DNA from: Agarophyton chilense
Taxonomy: Eukaryota; Rhodophyta; Florideophyceae; Gracilariales; Gracilariaceae
Assembly: GCA_030374765.1 (NCBI GenBank)
Contig: JARGXX010000068.1
Span: forward strand, 1,984,001 to 2,048,000
DNA: 64,000 bases
Reading direction: 5' to 3'
Shown here: positions 10,929 through 19,901 of the stretch, in pieces
Layout: every line of letters begins with the position of its first letter
Position numbering within the stretch: the stretch's first letter is position 1
Program-made: the position numbers and the translations under genes
The notes under the pieces: model-generated
Databases searched by the model: none
What the model saw: the letters and a program-made list of their open reading frames with translations, nothing else
Told to the model about the DNA's origin: nothing

Positions 10929-11183
10929 TTAGTTTTTTAACAAACGCAGTACACGACGGTGATCAGCCTTGCTCAAAAGAGCTGGGCTCCGAAGTCGGCG
11001 TTTTCGTGATGTTGATTTATGTCCCATTAAATGAGCCGCGCCAGCCCGCGCGCGATAGTACAGTCCTTTCTCTTCAGTCTTGCTGGATGGGAAGAATCTG
11101 GATCTTGCAGCTTTGCTAGTCTTCCCCGGTCGCGGCATATGGCGAACCTGTTGCTGAAAAGCGCTTCGCAGGTAGTAAAACAT
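10929..11183 (-). CDS. Mitochondrial ribosomal protein bL35m
   Basis: An 84-residue large-subunit ribosomal protein of bacterial type. The core matches bL35: KTSKAARSRFF, then AGAAHLMGHKSTSRKRRLR, then SKADHRRVLRLL at the C-terminus, which corresponds to the HKS-KRKRRLR and SKAD-KRV-R-L signatures of the family. The ATG at 11183 gives an N-terminus MFYYLRSAFQQQVRHMPR, amphipathic and Arg-containing without acidic residues, a good mitochondrial presequence. The frame stays open further upstream but has no ATG there (it would need GTG at 11297). Plastid targeting is the alternative; red algal plastids usually encode their own rpl35, which favours mitochondria. It converges with RLP24, 137 bases away. 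Confidence 0.8.
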   Translation of the reverse strand: MFYYLRSAFQQQVRHMPRPGKTSKAARSRFFPSSKTEEKGLYYRARAGAAHLMGHKSTSRKRRLRSPALLSKADHRRVLRLLKN

Positions 11184-11910
11184 GGTTGCGATGCAGAAGT
11201 TGACTTGCACCGGTTCGTTGCTCAGGAATGGGATCCTTGAATTTCCGAAGTCAAGAATTCCAACGTAGCCGCTGACAAAGGACGAAGACGTGAGCACCGT
11301 ATCCCGATTCCAAACGATTTACGAGTGGAAGCTTTCTCTCCCCCCGGCGTTCTCGTCAAAGAAGGAAAATATGCTGTAGGTTGATCACCAGCTTTTAAAC
11401 ACCCATCGTAGGCTACTAATGTACCAGAGTGGCTCAGGACGGAGAGACAGAACTTCCGAACGAAGGGATCGGACCGAGGGTCTAGTTTTCGGCCGGTGAT
11501 GTAGACCGGACCAAAATCCCGGGTTTCTGGCCGTGATGGGGACCAGAATACACGTCGTAGACAGCGTAGATATGTATGTCTGGAACTCCTGCTTTGCGGA
11601 TTTCCTCGAACTTGTGTACTGTGTTTTTGCTGGAAATGCACGTCATCCACGTGAACAGAGAGCAGCCAGGAAGTTGAGCTGTGGCGTGGTTCCTTTCTTT
11701 TTCGTGATGGTCCATCATTAATGGTCATATTCAATCCAAATGCTCACTTGACAACACCTCGTGTTGCGGTCCCCAGCTTTCCTTGTGTTGTCGTCCTGCT
11801 TCCGCGGAAGGGACCGGTCACATTAAAGCCAAGCTCTAAGTTTCAGAAGCGTTACCTACGAGAGCTCTTTCGATTTGAGCCAACATTTATCACTCAGCAC
11901 TGGTCTGAAC
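11184..11910. other. Intergenic between divergent bL35m and TMEM120 genes
   Basis: It must hold both promoters. A minus-strand frame at 11482-11718 starts with two ATGs and reads 78 residues (HKFEEIRKAGVPDIHIYAVYDVY inside) without a family match; a second overlapping minus frame (11222-11734) is Arg/Ser-rich. I cannot support either as a gene. An upstream exon of bL35m is conceivable but not needed. Confidence 0.35.
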
Positions 11911-13113
11911 ATGGTAGTCACCGCAGGCAGTTCATTGCCCACAAATACACTTGATGCTTCTACTTTAAATAACCTCAAAACAACACAAGACGATCTGGAC
12001 CATCTAGCAGATTCGCTGCAGTCCAGTATGAAAGAATTCCATAATTTGCAGGACAGCTTCGAGGCAGCCGTGAAGAACCAACAAAAAGCTCTGAAGGCTG
12101 CATCCAAAATTTGTTCCGCCATGTCATCTCGTCGACGAAGAAGAGGTCGGGATGCGAGTGACGAAGTGGAACGTTCGAATACGCCGAGCGATGCGAATTC
12201 ATCCGAAACACTTCCTTCCGAAGGGTTTGTATCGCTTGAACATTTCTCTGAAGGGCTACATTCTGTTTCGAATCGGTTACGCGCTAGTCAACAACTTATG
12301 CCAGCGACAGGCGGTATTTTCGTGGAAAGTTTCTTGGGTCCAATCAATGTACGCTTTGCCCGCAAGAAAGAGAGGCTTTCGTTCAAGAAAGAGTATGAAA
12401 AACTCAAGCTGAAGTTAGCGCCAGTATTCCTCTTGGTCACAATAATATGCCTGTTTTTCGAGGACTATCGGTGGGTGCATATGATGCTTCAACTCGCCCT
12501 CTCTTTGTACTACACTGCCTTGGCAATCCGCGAAAATATTTTGCGTGTCAACGGTAGCAACCTGAGACCTTGGTGGATTATTCACCACTACTTCACGATG
12601 TTTCAAGGCGTCCTTCTTCTTACGTGGCCAAACGGAGCATCCTACGTACAGTACCGACGAATGCTTCACCTCTATGGAATGTACAATGCCATCCTCATGA
12701 TCTTTCAATACAGATACCAGATGGCACGTTTATATGCGCTTCGTTCTCTGGGCATGGTAAATGAAATGGATGTCGCAAGTTCAGATTCTACCCAAATCCA
12801 CTGGAGTGAAACTATGACCTTACTGCTTCCCCTTATTGTCATCGGACACTTCATGCAAGCATTCCAAGCAGTCTACCTGTTCTCTCTTTATCGCAAGTTT
12901 CCAAATGAGCTGCAAATCATGCTGCTCAGCTTACTCTTCATGGCGAATTTCATCGGTAATTTCACCACTACTGCCCAAGTTTTGTTCGCTAAACGGGTTG
13001 GGAAGACACATTTGTCTCGGCGGCAAGCGCCTTTGTCTGTAACGGCACACGCGTCTTCGTCTTCGCGTGCTCCCTCGAATCATGCAGAGCTGAAGGGCGA
13101 TAAAGCTTCATAA
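11911..13113 (+). CDS. TMEM120 (TMPIT/TACAN) family membrane protein
   Basis: A 400-residue multipass protein of the nuclear envelope/ER family TMEM120. Residues about 15-75 form a coiled coil (DDLDHLADSLQSSMKEFHNL region). An Arg-rich, Ser-rich linker then leads to about six membrane helices. Family marks include GPINVRFARKKERLSFKKEYEKLK just before the first helix, and NGSNLRPWWIIHHYFTM with HHYFTM containing the paired His of the ELOVL-like membrane domain. FQYRYQMARLYALRSLG and TLLLPLIVIGHFMQAFQ are also typical. Animal members bind coenzyme A in a fold like fatty acid elongases and affect adipogenesis; catalysis is unproven. The first in-frame ATG is 11911; the frame opens slightly earlier without an ATG. 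The length is above the human 343 owing to the linker. Confidence 0.85.
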   Translation: MVVTAGSSLPTNTLDASTLNNLKTTQDDLDHLADSLQSSMKEFHNLQDSFEAAVKNQQKALKAASKICSAMSSRRRRRGRDASDEVERSNTPSDANSSETLPSEGFVSLEHFSEGLHSVSNRLRASQQLMPATGGIFVESFLGPINVRFARKKERLSFKKEYEKLKLKLAPVFLLVTIICLFFEDYRWVHMMLQLALSLYYTALAIRENILRVNGSNLRPWWIIHHYFTMFQGVLLLTWPNGASYVQYRRMLHLYGMYNAILMIFQYRYQMARLYALRSLGMVNEMDVASSDSTQIHWSETMTLLLPLIVIGHFMQAFQAVYLFSLYRKFPNELQIMLLSLLFMANFIGNFTTTAQVLFAKRVGKTHLSRRQAPLSVTAHASSSSRAPSNHAELKGDKAS

Positions 13114-13333
13114 ATCCAGTCAGCTCTCGTAGGACTTTCGATGTGCATGGGTAGTGTTTGTACCGATTGCTGACTTCTGTGCGATGTGTACAAAGTAACA
13201 GCGAGAAACATTTCACTTGAGACGACAACGATGATCGCCCTTCCCTCAGGTCTAACACACCTAACTTCAAAACGCCAAATTTTCATCACTCTGCTAGAAT
13301 CCTTTTTTTTGGAATCATGCCTCACACGTAAAC

Positions 13334-13537
13334 TTATCTGAACCTCTTTGTCCGATAGACATTGGAAACTACACTTTCAGCTTGCGATGCTAGAACATCG
13401 GTTTCAGTACATGATGCGCACCAAAAGCCGTGTTTGTCAGGCTTCGATTCGTTGCGGAATACTGGTTTGTTACAATCACGTCGCTTCAAGGCATACTGGG
13501 TAGAGGCGACGTATCGTTCGTGAACATCCATTTCCAT
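13334..13537 (-). CDS. Small Cys-containing hypothetical protein
   Basis: I do not recognise this 67-residue frame. It starts with ATG at 13537 (MEMDVHERYVASTQYALKRR) and contains a compact Cys pattern, RRDCNKPVFRNESKPDKHGFWCASC, that could bind zinc through the final CxxC. It lies between the TMEM120 stop and the BACK-domain gene stop in an otherwise empty 612-bp spacer. The residue make-up (charged, few low-complexity runs) looks more protein-like than most short frames nearby, but chance is possible. Confidence 0.3.
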   Translation of the reverse strand: MEMDVHERYVASTQYALKRRDCNKPVFRNESKPDKHGFWCASCTETDVLASQAESVVSNVYRTKRFR

Positions 13538-13724
13538 GGGTTGATTTAGTCTTGAATGTCCCAAACATGCCAAACATCCGCCAAGAGAATCGGATAATCA
13601 TCCCAACAGATTATGAAAGATATCGTATCCACCTGTTCGTTCTCCTGCTCTCCCCCGTGTCAAGATTCGCGATCGAAGGGCAGAACGCCCTGTGCCTATG
13701 ACCACGGTTAGGTTATTGTCGGTT

Positions 13725-14765
13725 TCACTCTTCTTCAGAAAGCAAAGGAGTAGCGACTAGCTTCCAGCCCCAACAAGCCACACCATCAAATGCACATCGT
13801 AGACCTACCCAAAATCGCGAGGTATCAATCACCCAAACGCGAATCGGCCGCCCACGACCTCTCCACAAATCTCTCCATCTGCCTAGCACAACAGTGGCTT
13901 CCGAATCAGCGTAGAATGTTAATGTAGCGCCTTCACCAATGCAACAACGTCGATCAAACTCTATCAAAGTGCGATAGCCTGAGGGGCAAGTACGAACTTC
14001 TTCAAGCAGTTCATCGTGTCCAACGTAATATGGATGCGTTGATTCGGCAACTGTTGCACTCCCTCGGACCAGATGTCTGCTGAAACGAGGTTGAACCTTG
14101 TTCACATCGCTGTCGTCCTCCCGCGCAAGAGCATCATGTCTGTACTTACAAATTAGCTGTGTTTCGGATAACATTTGTAGAGGTTCCATATCTCTAACAA
14201 AAACTTTAGTGGACACGGACAGGATACGGACTAATGGAATGAGACATTTAAGGGCAAAACTTTCGTTTTCCTCCGAAGTTTCGAGGTGACGGGCACAATT
14301 TTTTCCCCCTCCGCACTCCTTGGAATATGTTATCACTGTCTGCAGAACTTCATCCTCCGAAGCCAGGAGACAATCCTGCGTCAGAACATGCTTGAGCACC
14401 TGCGGAGGTTCTTCGTGTAGTTCGGGGTGGGTAAGAATTTTCGTAGTGTGCGTTTGGATGTATGAGTACAAGTCGCGGACCCATCTAGAATGTGGCGGGT
14501 TTTCTGGTAGCGCTCTTAAGTGTTCCAGAATGTTATTCGCGTTGATTACCAACTGAGCTGGATGAGAAGCGTCAATTGCCCAGCCTTGGCGAAGTCCTTC
14601 TTGACGTTTGATGACCATGTCGAAGCGTTGTGGCTGGAGCATGTATTGCTCTGTGCATGTAACGTTGTTGGATTCGTTTTCCGTCGGAAACGGGGTGCAT
14701 CGTAGCGGGTGATCCGGGGATGGGCCGTGAAAATTTTTGCTGAATGAGGAGAGCACGTCTGGCAT
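13725..14765 (-). CDS. BACK-domain protein, possibly lacking its BTB part
   Basis: A 346-residue frame from ATG 14765. Its middle resembles the BACK domain of BTB/Kelch-type E3 adaptors: VLKHVLTQDCLLASEDEVLQTVITYSKE matches the L..D.L...SE.EV...V..W core, and LIPLVRILSVSTKVFVRDMEPL matches the later LLP.VR...LS repeat. The C-terminal third (STHPYYVGHDELLEEV, then GYRTLIEFDRRCCIGEGATLTFY) resembles the beta-sandwich module seen in RCBTB/HECT-associated proteins that begins with ESPHPY. No BTB fold is visible in frame upstream; the frame opens for 37 more codons only with a TTG start. The gene may have lost or spliced its N-terminus. If functional it would act as a substrate adaptor for cullin-3 ligases. 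Confidence 0.5.
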   Translation of the reverse strand: MPDVLSSFSKNFHGPSPDHPLRCTPFPTENESNNVTCTEQYMLQPQRFDMVIKRQEGLRQGWAIDASHPAQLVINANNILEHLRALPENPPHSRWVRDLYSYIQTHTTKILTHPELHEEPPQVLKHVLTQDCLLASEDEVLQTVITYSKECGGGKNCARHLETSEENESFALKCLIPLVRILSVSTKVFVRDMEPLQMLSETQLICKYRHDALAREDDSDVNKVQPRFSRHLVRGSATVAESTHPYYVGHDELLEEVRTCPSGYRTLIEFDRRCCIGEGATLTFYADSEATVVLGRWRDLWRGRGRPIRVWVIDTSRFWVGLRCAFDGVACWGWKLVATPLLSEEE

Positions 14766-15689
14766 CGGTCCGACTTTGTGTTGAGTGAAGCATGGGAAGA
14801 TCAAAATATCCCACTGACAGTCGCACCATAAGAAACATAACTGTAATGAAGATGATAAGGCAGCAGTAGACACCAAATTACCACACTCTGCAACCAGGTG
14901 GAGCTTGTTAGGACGAAGGTAAAGAGTGGATTACGAAGGTAGATTGCTCGCATTGCTACACTTCGCAGATATAGTAGCGGCCAACGAAGCTGAAGACGAG
15001 ACAAAAGGCTTTGTGACACGGATGGTAGCAATAACTTCGTTCCTGCAGCATTCGACATACGTGGAGGCGCGGGGAATTCCTGTTGGATTCAGATCAGCTG
15101 GCCTTCTCTGGTCTTTTCCTGCCATGACATGCGCACCAATCTTGTGCTAAAAGCACATGGTGCACTCCAGTAGAAGATCCTGTTATCCTCCACCCCGCCG
15201 ACAGCGCATGGTATTCGCCTGCTTCAGTTGCTGGAGGGCATCTGAGCTCAAGACCGCGTCTACGGAAGTATAAAAGACTCTCCTCCTCTCTGGTAATTAG
15301 CAATGGAAGAGGAAGCAATAGAAAGAAAATAGTAAACGTATCGTTTGTTTTTTCCAACTGGACGTGCGTCGTACGACAAACACTCCAGCGTTCCTTTCCG
15401 GTTTTTGTTCCCGTCTACCGCTCGCGCTCGTCGCAGATTGCATATGCTTCTACGTTTACGCCTCCATCCGCGCGCTCCCTTGGAAAAGCTGATTTTTCCC
15501 TCGCCCGCGTGACATTCTATCTGGGAGCACGGAGACATTTTCAAATGTGCAGATGGCACAGAGACCATTATAATTCTATCACGTACGTATAGAACACTTC
15601 TGGCTCAAAATACAGCATTTCAGGCCGTAGAGGCTCTCTATACTCCTTCATTTTGAAAAAATGCTGCTTTAGCTGCAGTGGACTTGGTA
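14766..15689. other. Intergenic, no clear gene
   Basis: This is the upstream region of the BACK-domain gene. I looked for a BTB exon on the minus strand and did not find a convincing one; frames at 14931-15125 and 15094-15357 have no BTB motif. The right end abuts the TA target site of the Tc1/mariner copy. Confidence 0.4.
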
Positions 15690-16014
15690 TAGTGCGTTTC
15701 AAAAACCTAACCCTTTCAAAAAACAGCGTCAAAAAGGCAGCATTGTTTCATGAACATATCTTTCATACCATAAAAACCTTAAATATGGCCCGGATACAGT
15801 GTGTATCTCGCGAAAAACGGCTTAGACCACATAGGCCAGATCCTAGTTAATGTCGCAAAAAAATTGAAACTTATCCCAGAAACTATAAATAAGTTTATAA
15901 AACTCCCTGTTTTGAATACAAGCAAGCCATCTTAGCTTTTTCTATCTTTTTAAAAGGCAAGGATACGTGAAATTAAGCTTGACCAATGCAAATGTACGTC
16001 TTCTGCAACGACTA

Positions 16015-16330
16015 AATTTGACTACGACGAATGGTCGTCACCGAAGACAAACAGTCGACTACGACGAATGGTCGTTGCAACAGACAGAAACTGGCACAGT
16101 CGGGATGACGGGTGCATAGGGAACTGAGATGGAAGCAGAGTGAATGGTTGTAGGCCAAACAGTCGAATTGGAACCGGGAGGGATGCGAGAAGAGTGAAGG
16201 TTTGTGGGACAAACCTTCGAATTGGAACCCAAAAGGATGCGAGGCGGCTGCTATAAAACCCATCGTAGAGACCAGATCGTTTGAAGGGATCTACGGCATC
16301 GGCCCGTCAGGGAATAGTTCCAATAAACTT
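16015..16330. repeat. GC-richer insert inside Tc1/mariner copy 1
   Basis: This block differs in base composition from the AT-rich element around it. It has two direct repeats of GACTACGACGAATGGTCGT (near 16020 and 16054) and two of a motif TCGAATTGGAACC (near 16164 and 16218). A CTATAAAACCC and a later CAATAAAC resemble promoter and polyadenylation signals, so a solo LTR or TRIM-like piece is possible. I could not establish a target duplication, so the boundaries are approximate. Confidence 0.35.
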
Positions 16331-16567
16331 GTCCGGACTGCTGTCACCATTAAATATCTAAGGTCTCTGTTGCATCTTCGTGCAAAAAAATGCAACGAAG
16401 CTAGATTTGAATATTTTATGCTTTACAATATGAAGCAAAGTTAAAACATCAAAACTGGTTTTACTATACAACATCTTAGAAAGGGTTTTATAGCGCCTCA
16501 AACGACTAGTTGTTTGTAATGCTGCACTAGAAAAACTTATTTGAAAAGTGTATGGAATAAATATATT

Positions 16568-16990
16568 TCTCTGGACGAAAAAAAGGTCCACCTGGACGGT
16601 TCATATTGCTACAAGGTTTATTGGAATGGATCTTTGCAAATAAAAACTTGACTTTATATCTTAGCACTCTGGTGAGGCATCTTTGATGTTTTGTTGATGT
16701 TTTGGGCTGACATATTTTAAGAAAGAGCAACAAAAACTGCGTACATTGTGATTAAAATGGCGTCAAAACAGTATAATGAAGTGTTACAAATTTATTTGTC
16801 ACTTTTTGGATACTGTTTTTGTAGAGTAGATTTTGTTTTTCAGCAAAATAATGCTCCTGTACAAATGGAAACTGTTATGCATCAATAGTTCTATTGTTTA
16901 AATATGACAGTTATGGAATAGCTATTACGCTCTTGTGGTCAAAAACTATTAAGAACATATGAGGAGTGCTGGATTAGATGGTTTATACGC
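16568..16990 (+). pseudogene. Tc1/mariner transposase remnant
   Basis: One frame keeps several family motifs. ISLDEKKVHLDGSYCYKVYW (from 16568) matches the first catalytic block FSDEKKFNLDGPDG-YYW. About 90 codons later, MASKQYNEVLQIYL is followed by DFVFQQNNAPVQME, which matches FVFQQDNAPVHT, the second catalytic block, with Asp replaced by Asn. NMTVMEW-like (NMTVME then a stop) and GQKLLRTYEE near 16940-16970 match the block after the third acidic residue. Stop codons interrupt the last part. The spacing of about 90 residues between the first two blocks fits Tc1-type enzymes. The enzyme is clearly dead. Confidence 0.8.
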
Positions 16991-17166
16991 AAGGCTGACA
17001 ATTCAGTACAGTTTCTAATTTGAAAATTTGTATCACGTGTTGATTGTTTTATCGATTAAAAATCAAGAAGCTGTATAAGTTTTATTCAGGCTAAAGGAGC
17101 GAAAATAAACTACTGCAAGCGCGCTATAGAGTATATGGTTTATTAAAGGATATGTTTTTTAAACTG

Positions 17167-18018
17167 TAATTTGGCTTGAAATTTTTTGTGGTGTTGTTTT
17201 TATAATGTGTACTGTAGTCGAAAAGCAACTTATTATGATTCGACGCAGCGTTCATCAGAGACCCTGATCTTGAATTTGTTTGCTGTAAAGAAATCACGTT
17301 CGTTTTTCCGTTTTGAAATAGATCTTCGCGAAAGCAAGCAAGGACCTGAACACCGGAAGGTTGGAACTACGAAGGGTAGCTCTTCGCACGTACCGATACA
17401 CGAAGAAAAGAAGAACGCAGGCCTCCGACGCACGATGGAAACGGCAAAGCGTCAAAACATAATTTGCATGGTCACGCGAGACACCTCTCGGTTTCTATCT
17501 CTAGACCGTTGAAGAGAGGAGGAACTCGCAGGTGCATGCAACGCCACGCAGCCGTGGCGTGCTCACCAAGAGTGCCGATGCAGCTCATCCAATGAGGGCG
17601 CCCAAGCGCTCAGCTTACAGTGCAAGCTGGTCGCCTGACCTTGCTGTTCGGCGCGCTGTATCACTGTGAGCGTTGCAAGACCAATCATACTCGCTCTCAA
17701 ACGAGGCATCACGGCGGGCGAGGATCCGCTTCGAGACGCCCGCGACACACCACGCCGTGGCGCCTTTGTCCAGCTCATCACTTTTATCTACATCGCCTTC
17801 ATGAGCCTCAGACATGATGTTGAGCCGACAGCGACAGTTGCACGCTGTACTTTGAGCATACCCCTCTTGTACACGTCCTGCGCTCTGCCGTCGGGATTCC
17901 GTCTCCATAAGACTCCCAGTCTGATTCGCTTCAGCAACCCTCACCTCTTCTTGCCCCGCTGTTCAGCTCTACCGCTTCATCCCCCTGAGTGTGCACCTTA
18001 GCGCCCACTTCCCCCATT
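17167..18018. other. Upstream region of the secreted Cys-rich gene
   Basis: Base composition returns to normal after the Tc1/mariner end. I see no further gene. The 5' UTR and promoter of the gene starting at 18019 must lie here. Short frames (17186-17512 plus; 17615-17944 minus) lack motifs. Confidence 0.45.
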
Positions 18019-19650
18019 ATGAGCTACCTTCGTGTTGCCACCCTTCTCTGCCTTTCCCTTTTGATAACTTCCTCGCTTGCCGTTCCTTCCCACTCGCGCC
18101 ACGCTTCTGCATCTCTTCAACGGAAACAACAGCTTTTTCACTCACCCCTTGACCACAAAGCCGCATTACATGTCTTCAACCAGGCCGAGAAAATTCGTAC
18201 CTCTCGAAGCGGTCTCAACGTTGAGTCTTTGCCGTCGTTTTTAAATCGTCTGTTCGAAAAACGAACCCCTTCTACACCAAATGGTCTAGAGTCGGCACTA
18301 GCCAAAGTTTCAGATCGTCAAGGTCTCATTGGTGGCCTATGCTCGTCAGATTCTCAATGTCAAGATCCTCGACAATGTGTCACCATTCAACAAGCTGCAG
18401 TTGTTCCTTGCACACCCGATTCCCTTATTTGTGCCTGTTTCTCACCACTCCTTTGTTCGTCTGGTGATGATTGCGACTCCGGAGAGCTTTGCCTCAGCGT
18501 TGCAAACATAACGGGTACCGTCTGTGTTTCTGAGGATGTCATTACCAGCACAAACTTTACTGTCGCCGTTTCTGAGGGTGGCTCTGGTACTGTTTCCATT
18601 GAAATACCTGATTCCCCCCAGACACAAGGTTTGAATGGTGATTTATGTTCTTCTCAAGGCGACTGTACAGAGTCGCGCCGCTGCTTCACGTTGATGGGAG
18701 CCAATTTTATTTCGTGTTCTGGACAGGAGAATTGCAGATGTGTCGCTCGGGACCCTAGTTGTTCTTCCATCAGTGACTGCAGTTCTGGGGAGGTTTGTCA
18801 GTTTCTGGATGCAGATGGTTCTGTTGGTTTCTGTATTTCCGCTCTCTTGGTACCTGGAAACCCTGCTGCACAGACCAACGAGACTGCTATCGAAGAAGAG
18901 CAACATGATTTGACCGATGAGATGGATATGCCCATTGAAACACATGAATTCGGGGTTTCGTGCACGACGGATGATGATTGTGACATTGATGAATCCTGTA
19001 CAGCGCTCGGGCCTACTGGTAGATGTACTCCTGACGGGAATCCATCGTTTGGAGCTGGTGGCGAGTTTCCAAGTGCATCTGTCGGCCCTATTGCCGTTGA
19101 CGCTGACGTCGAATCCCCCACTGATGAACCAGGATCAGAATTCATAGGTGTTACGCCTACAGGAGACGACTCCGATCTTTCGGAATCGGAAGAGCCAAGC
19201 GGTACATTTGAGGATGAATGTCAGACGAACGACGATTGTGAAGATGGTGAAACCTGTACAGCAAGCGATGGACTTTCGGTGTGCGAGGCTGTTTTAAATG
19301 GGGAGGAAGATGTTTCTGTCTGCATATCGACCCATCATTTGTCGCACATGAAGCAAGAGGAACTGCTGTATTTAACTCACAGGGTGGCTCGGGTGCTATG
19401 CGACAACAGTAACAGTTGTGCTACCCCTGGTCATATGATCAAGTACAAGGGCGCAGCCATGATGATGAGCACTTATTGTGATGCGGTGGGATGTATCAGT
19501 AAGCTCAAGACTGTAAATAGCCCGAGATACTCTCCTGGAAAGGTTGTGAAATCTAATTCGGATGGTTTGGAGTTTACTGCGCATGCAGCAAGGTACAACA
19601 CTAGAATGGAAGAGAAGATGCTCTCTTTAGCTGTTCGAATTGGCCTATAA
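18019..19650 (+). CDS. Secreted Cys-rich repeat protein
   Basis: A 543-residue protein of unknown function. ATG at 18019 gives MSYLRVATLLCLSLLITSSLA, a textbook signal peptide with cleavage expected near residue 21-24; the frame opens 10 codons earlier only with GTG. After a propeptide-like basic region, short Cys modules repeat: LCSSDSQCQDPRQCV, LCSSGDDCDSGELCL, LCSSQGDCTESRRCF, SCSSISDCSSGEVCQ, SCTTDDDCDIDESCT, ECQTNDDCEDGETCT. Each follows C-x(5-6)-C-x(4-6)-C, like Dickkopf- or WAP-type disulfide modules. Acidic Ser/Thr/Pro linkers separate later copies. A final 150 residues differ and hold four or more Cys. NIT and NET sites allow N-glycosylation. It probably acts in the cell wall or outside the cell. 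It sits alone between two inverted Tc1/mariner copies. Confidence 0.72.
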   Translation: MSYLRVATLLCLSLLITSSLAVPSHSRHASASLQRKQQLFHSPLDHKAALHVFNQAEKIRTSRSGLNVESLPSFLNRLFEKRTPSTPNGLESALAKVSDRQGLIGGLCSSDSQCQDPRQCVTIQQAAVVPCTPDSLICACFSPLLCSSGDDCDSGELCLSVANITGTVCVSEDVITSTNFTVAVSEGGSGTVSIEIPDSPQTQGLNGDLCSSQGDCTESRRCFTLMGANFISCSGQENCRCVARDPSCSSISDCSSGEVCQFLDADGSVGFCISALLVPGNPAAQTNETAIEEEQHDLTDEMDMPIETHEFGVSCTTDDDCDIDESCTALGPTGRCTPDGNPSFGAGGEFPSASVGPIAVDADVESPTDEPGSEFIGVTPTGDDSDLSESEEPSGTFEDECQTNDDCEDGETCTASDGLSVCEAVLNGEEDVSVCISTHHLSHMKQEELLYLTHRVARVLCDNSNSCATPGHMIKYKGAAMMMSTYCDAVGCISKLKTVNSPRYSPGKVVKSNSDGLEFTAHAARYNTRMEEKMLSLAVRIGL

Positions 19651-19795
19651 GACGTCATGTCTGCTTCATTGTTCTTGTGGTGTTCGGCTGATGCCGGTAA
19701 GATTGTCATGAAATGTAGATAGTTTGGTAAAACAGATTCAACGAAATAATTTTTCGGTGATCTTGGGATTGTCGTTTGTCCCGTACCCGAACGTA

Positions 19796-19822
19796 AAGTC
19801 TGTTTCAAAAACATATCCCTTG
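19796..19822. repeat. Extra Tc1/mariner terminus-like motif
   Basis: The sequence GTCTGTTTCAAAAACATATCCC matches the terminus of the adjacent element (CTGTTTCAAAAACATATCC at 19902) but lies about 105 bases outside it. It may mark the end of a third, mostly lost copy or a tandem duplication of the end. Confidence 0.5.
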
Positions 19823-19901
19823 CACAAAAATTTCGTAAATTGCCTTTTCGACTCCAGTACACTCAATAAAAACAACACATGAAAAATAAGAAGTCAAAAT
19901 A

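Larger units (their letters stand above)
15690..17166 (+). mobile_element. Tc1/mariner transposon, decayed copy 1
   Basis: A 1477-bp AT-rich element between TA dinucleotides (15688-15689 and 17167-17168). The left terminus reads TAGTGCGTTTCAAAAACC; the right terminus, reverse-complemented, reads CAGTTTAAAAAACATATCC. Both resemble a shared CAGTGCGTTTCAAAAACAT terminus. The right part carries transposase remnants in one frame. A GC-richer block (about 16015-16330) looks inserted. The same family recurs inverted at 19902-21088, and the two copies align over their 3' halves, for instance around the GCGCGCT...AGTAGTTTATTTTCGC stretch. Confidence 0.82.

Noticed and set aside
11184-11297. Longer N-terminus for bL35m to 11297
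   Set aside because: It would require a GTG start; ATG 11183 gives a better presequence.
11482-11718. Minus-strand ORF upstream of bL35m
   Set aside because: It starts with ATG but has no family match and overlaps other equally long frames.
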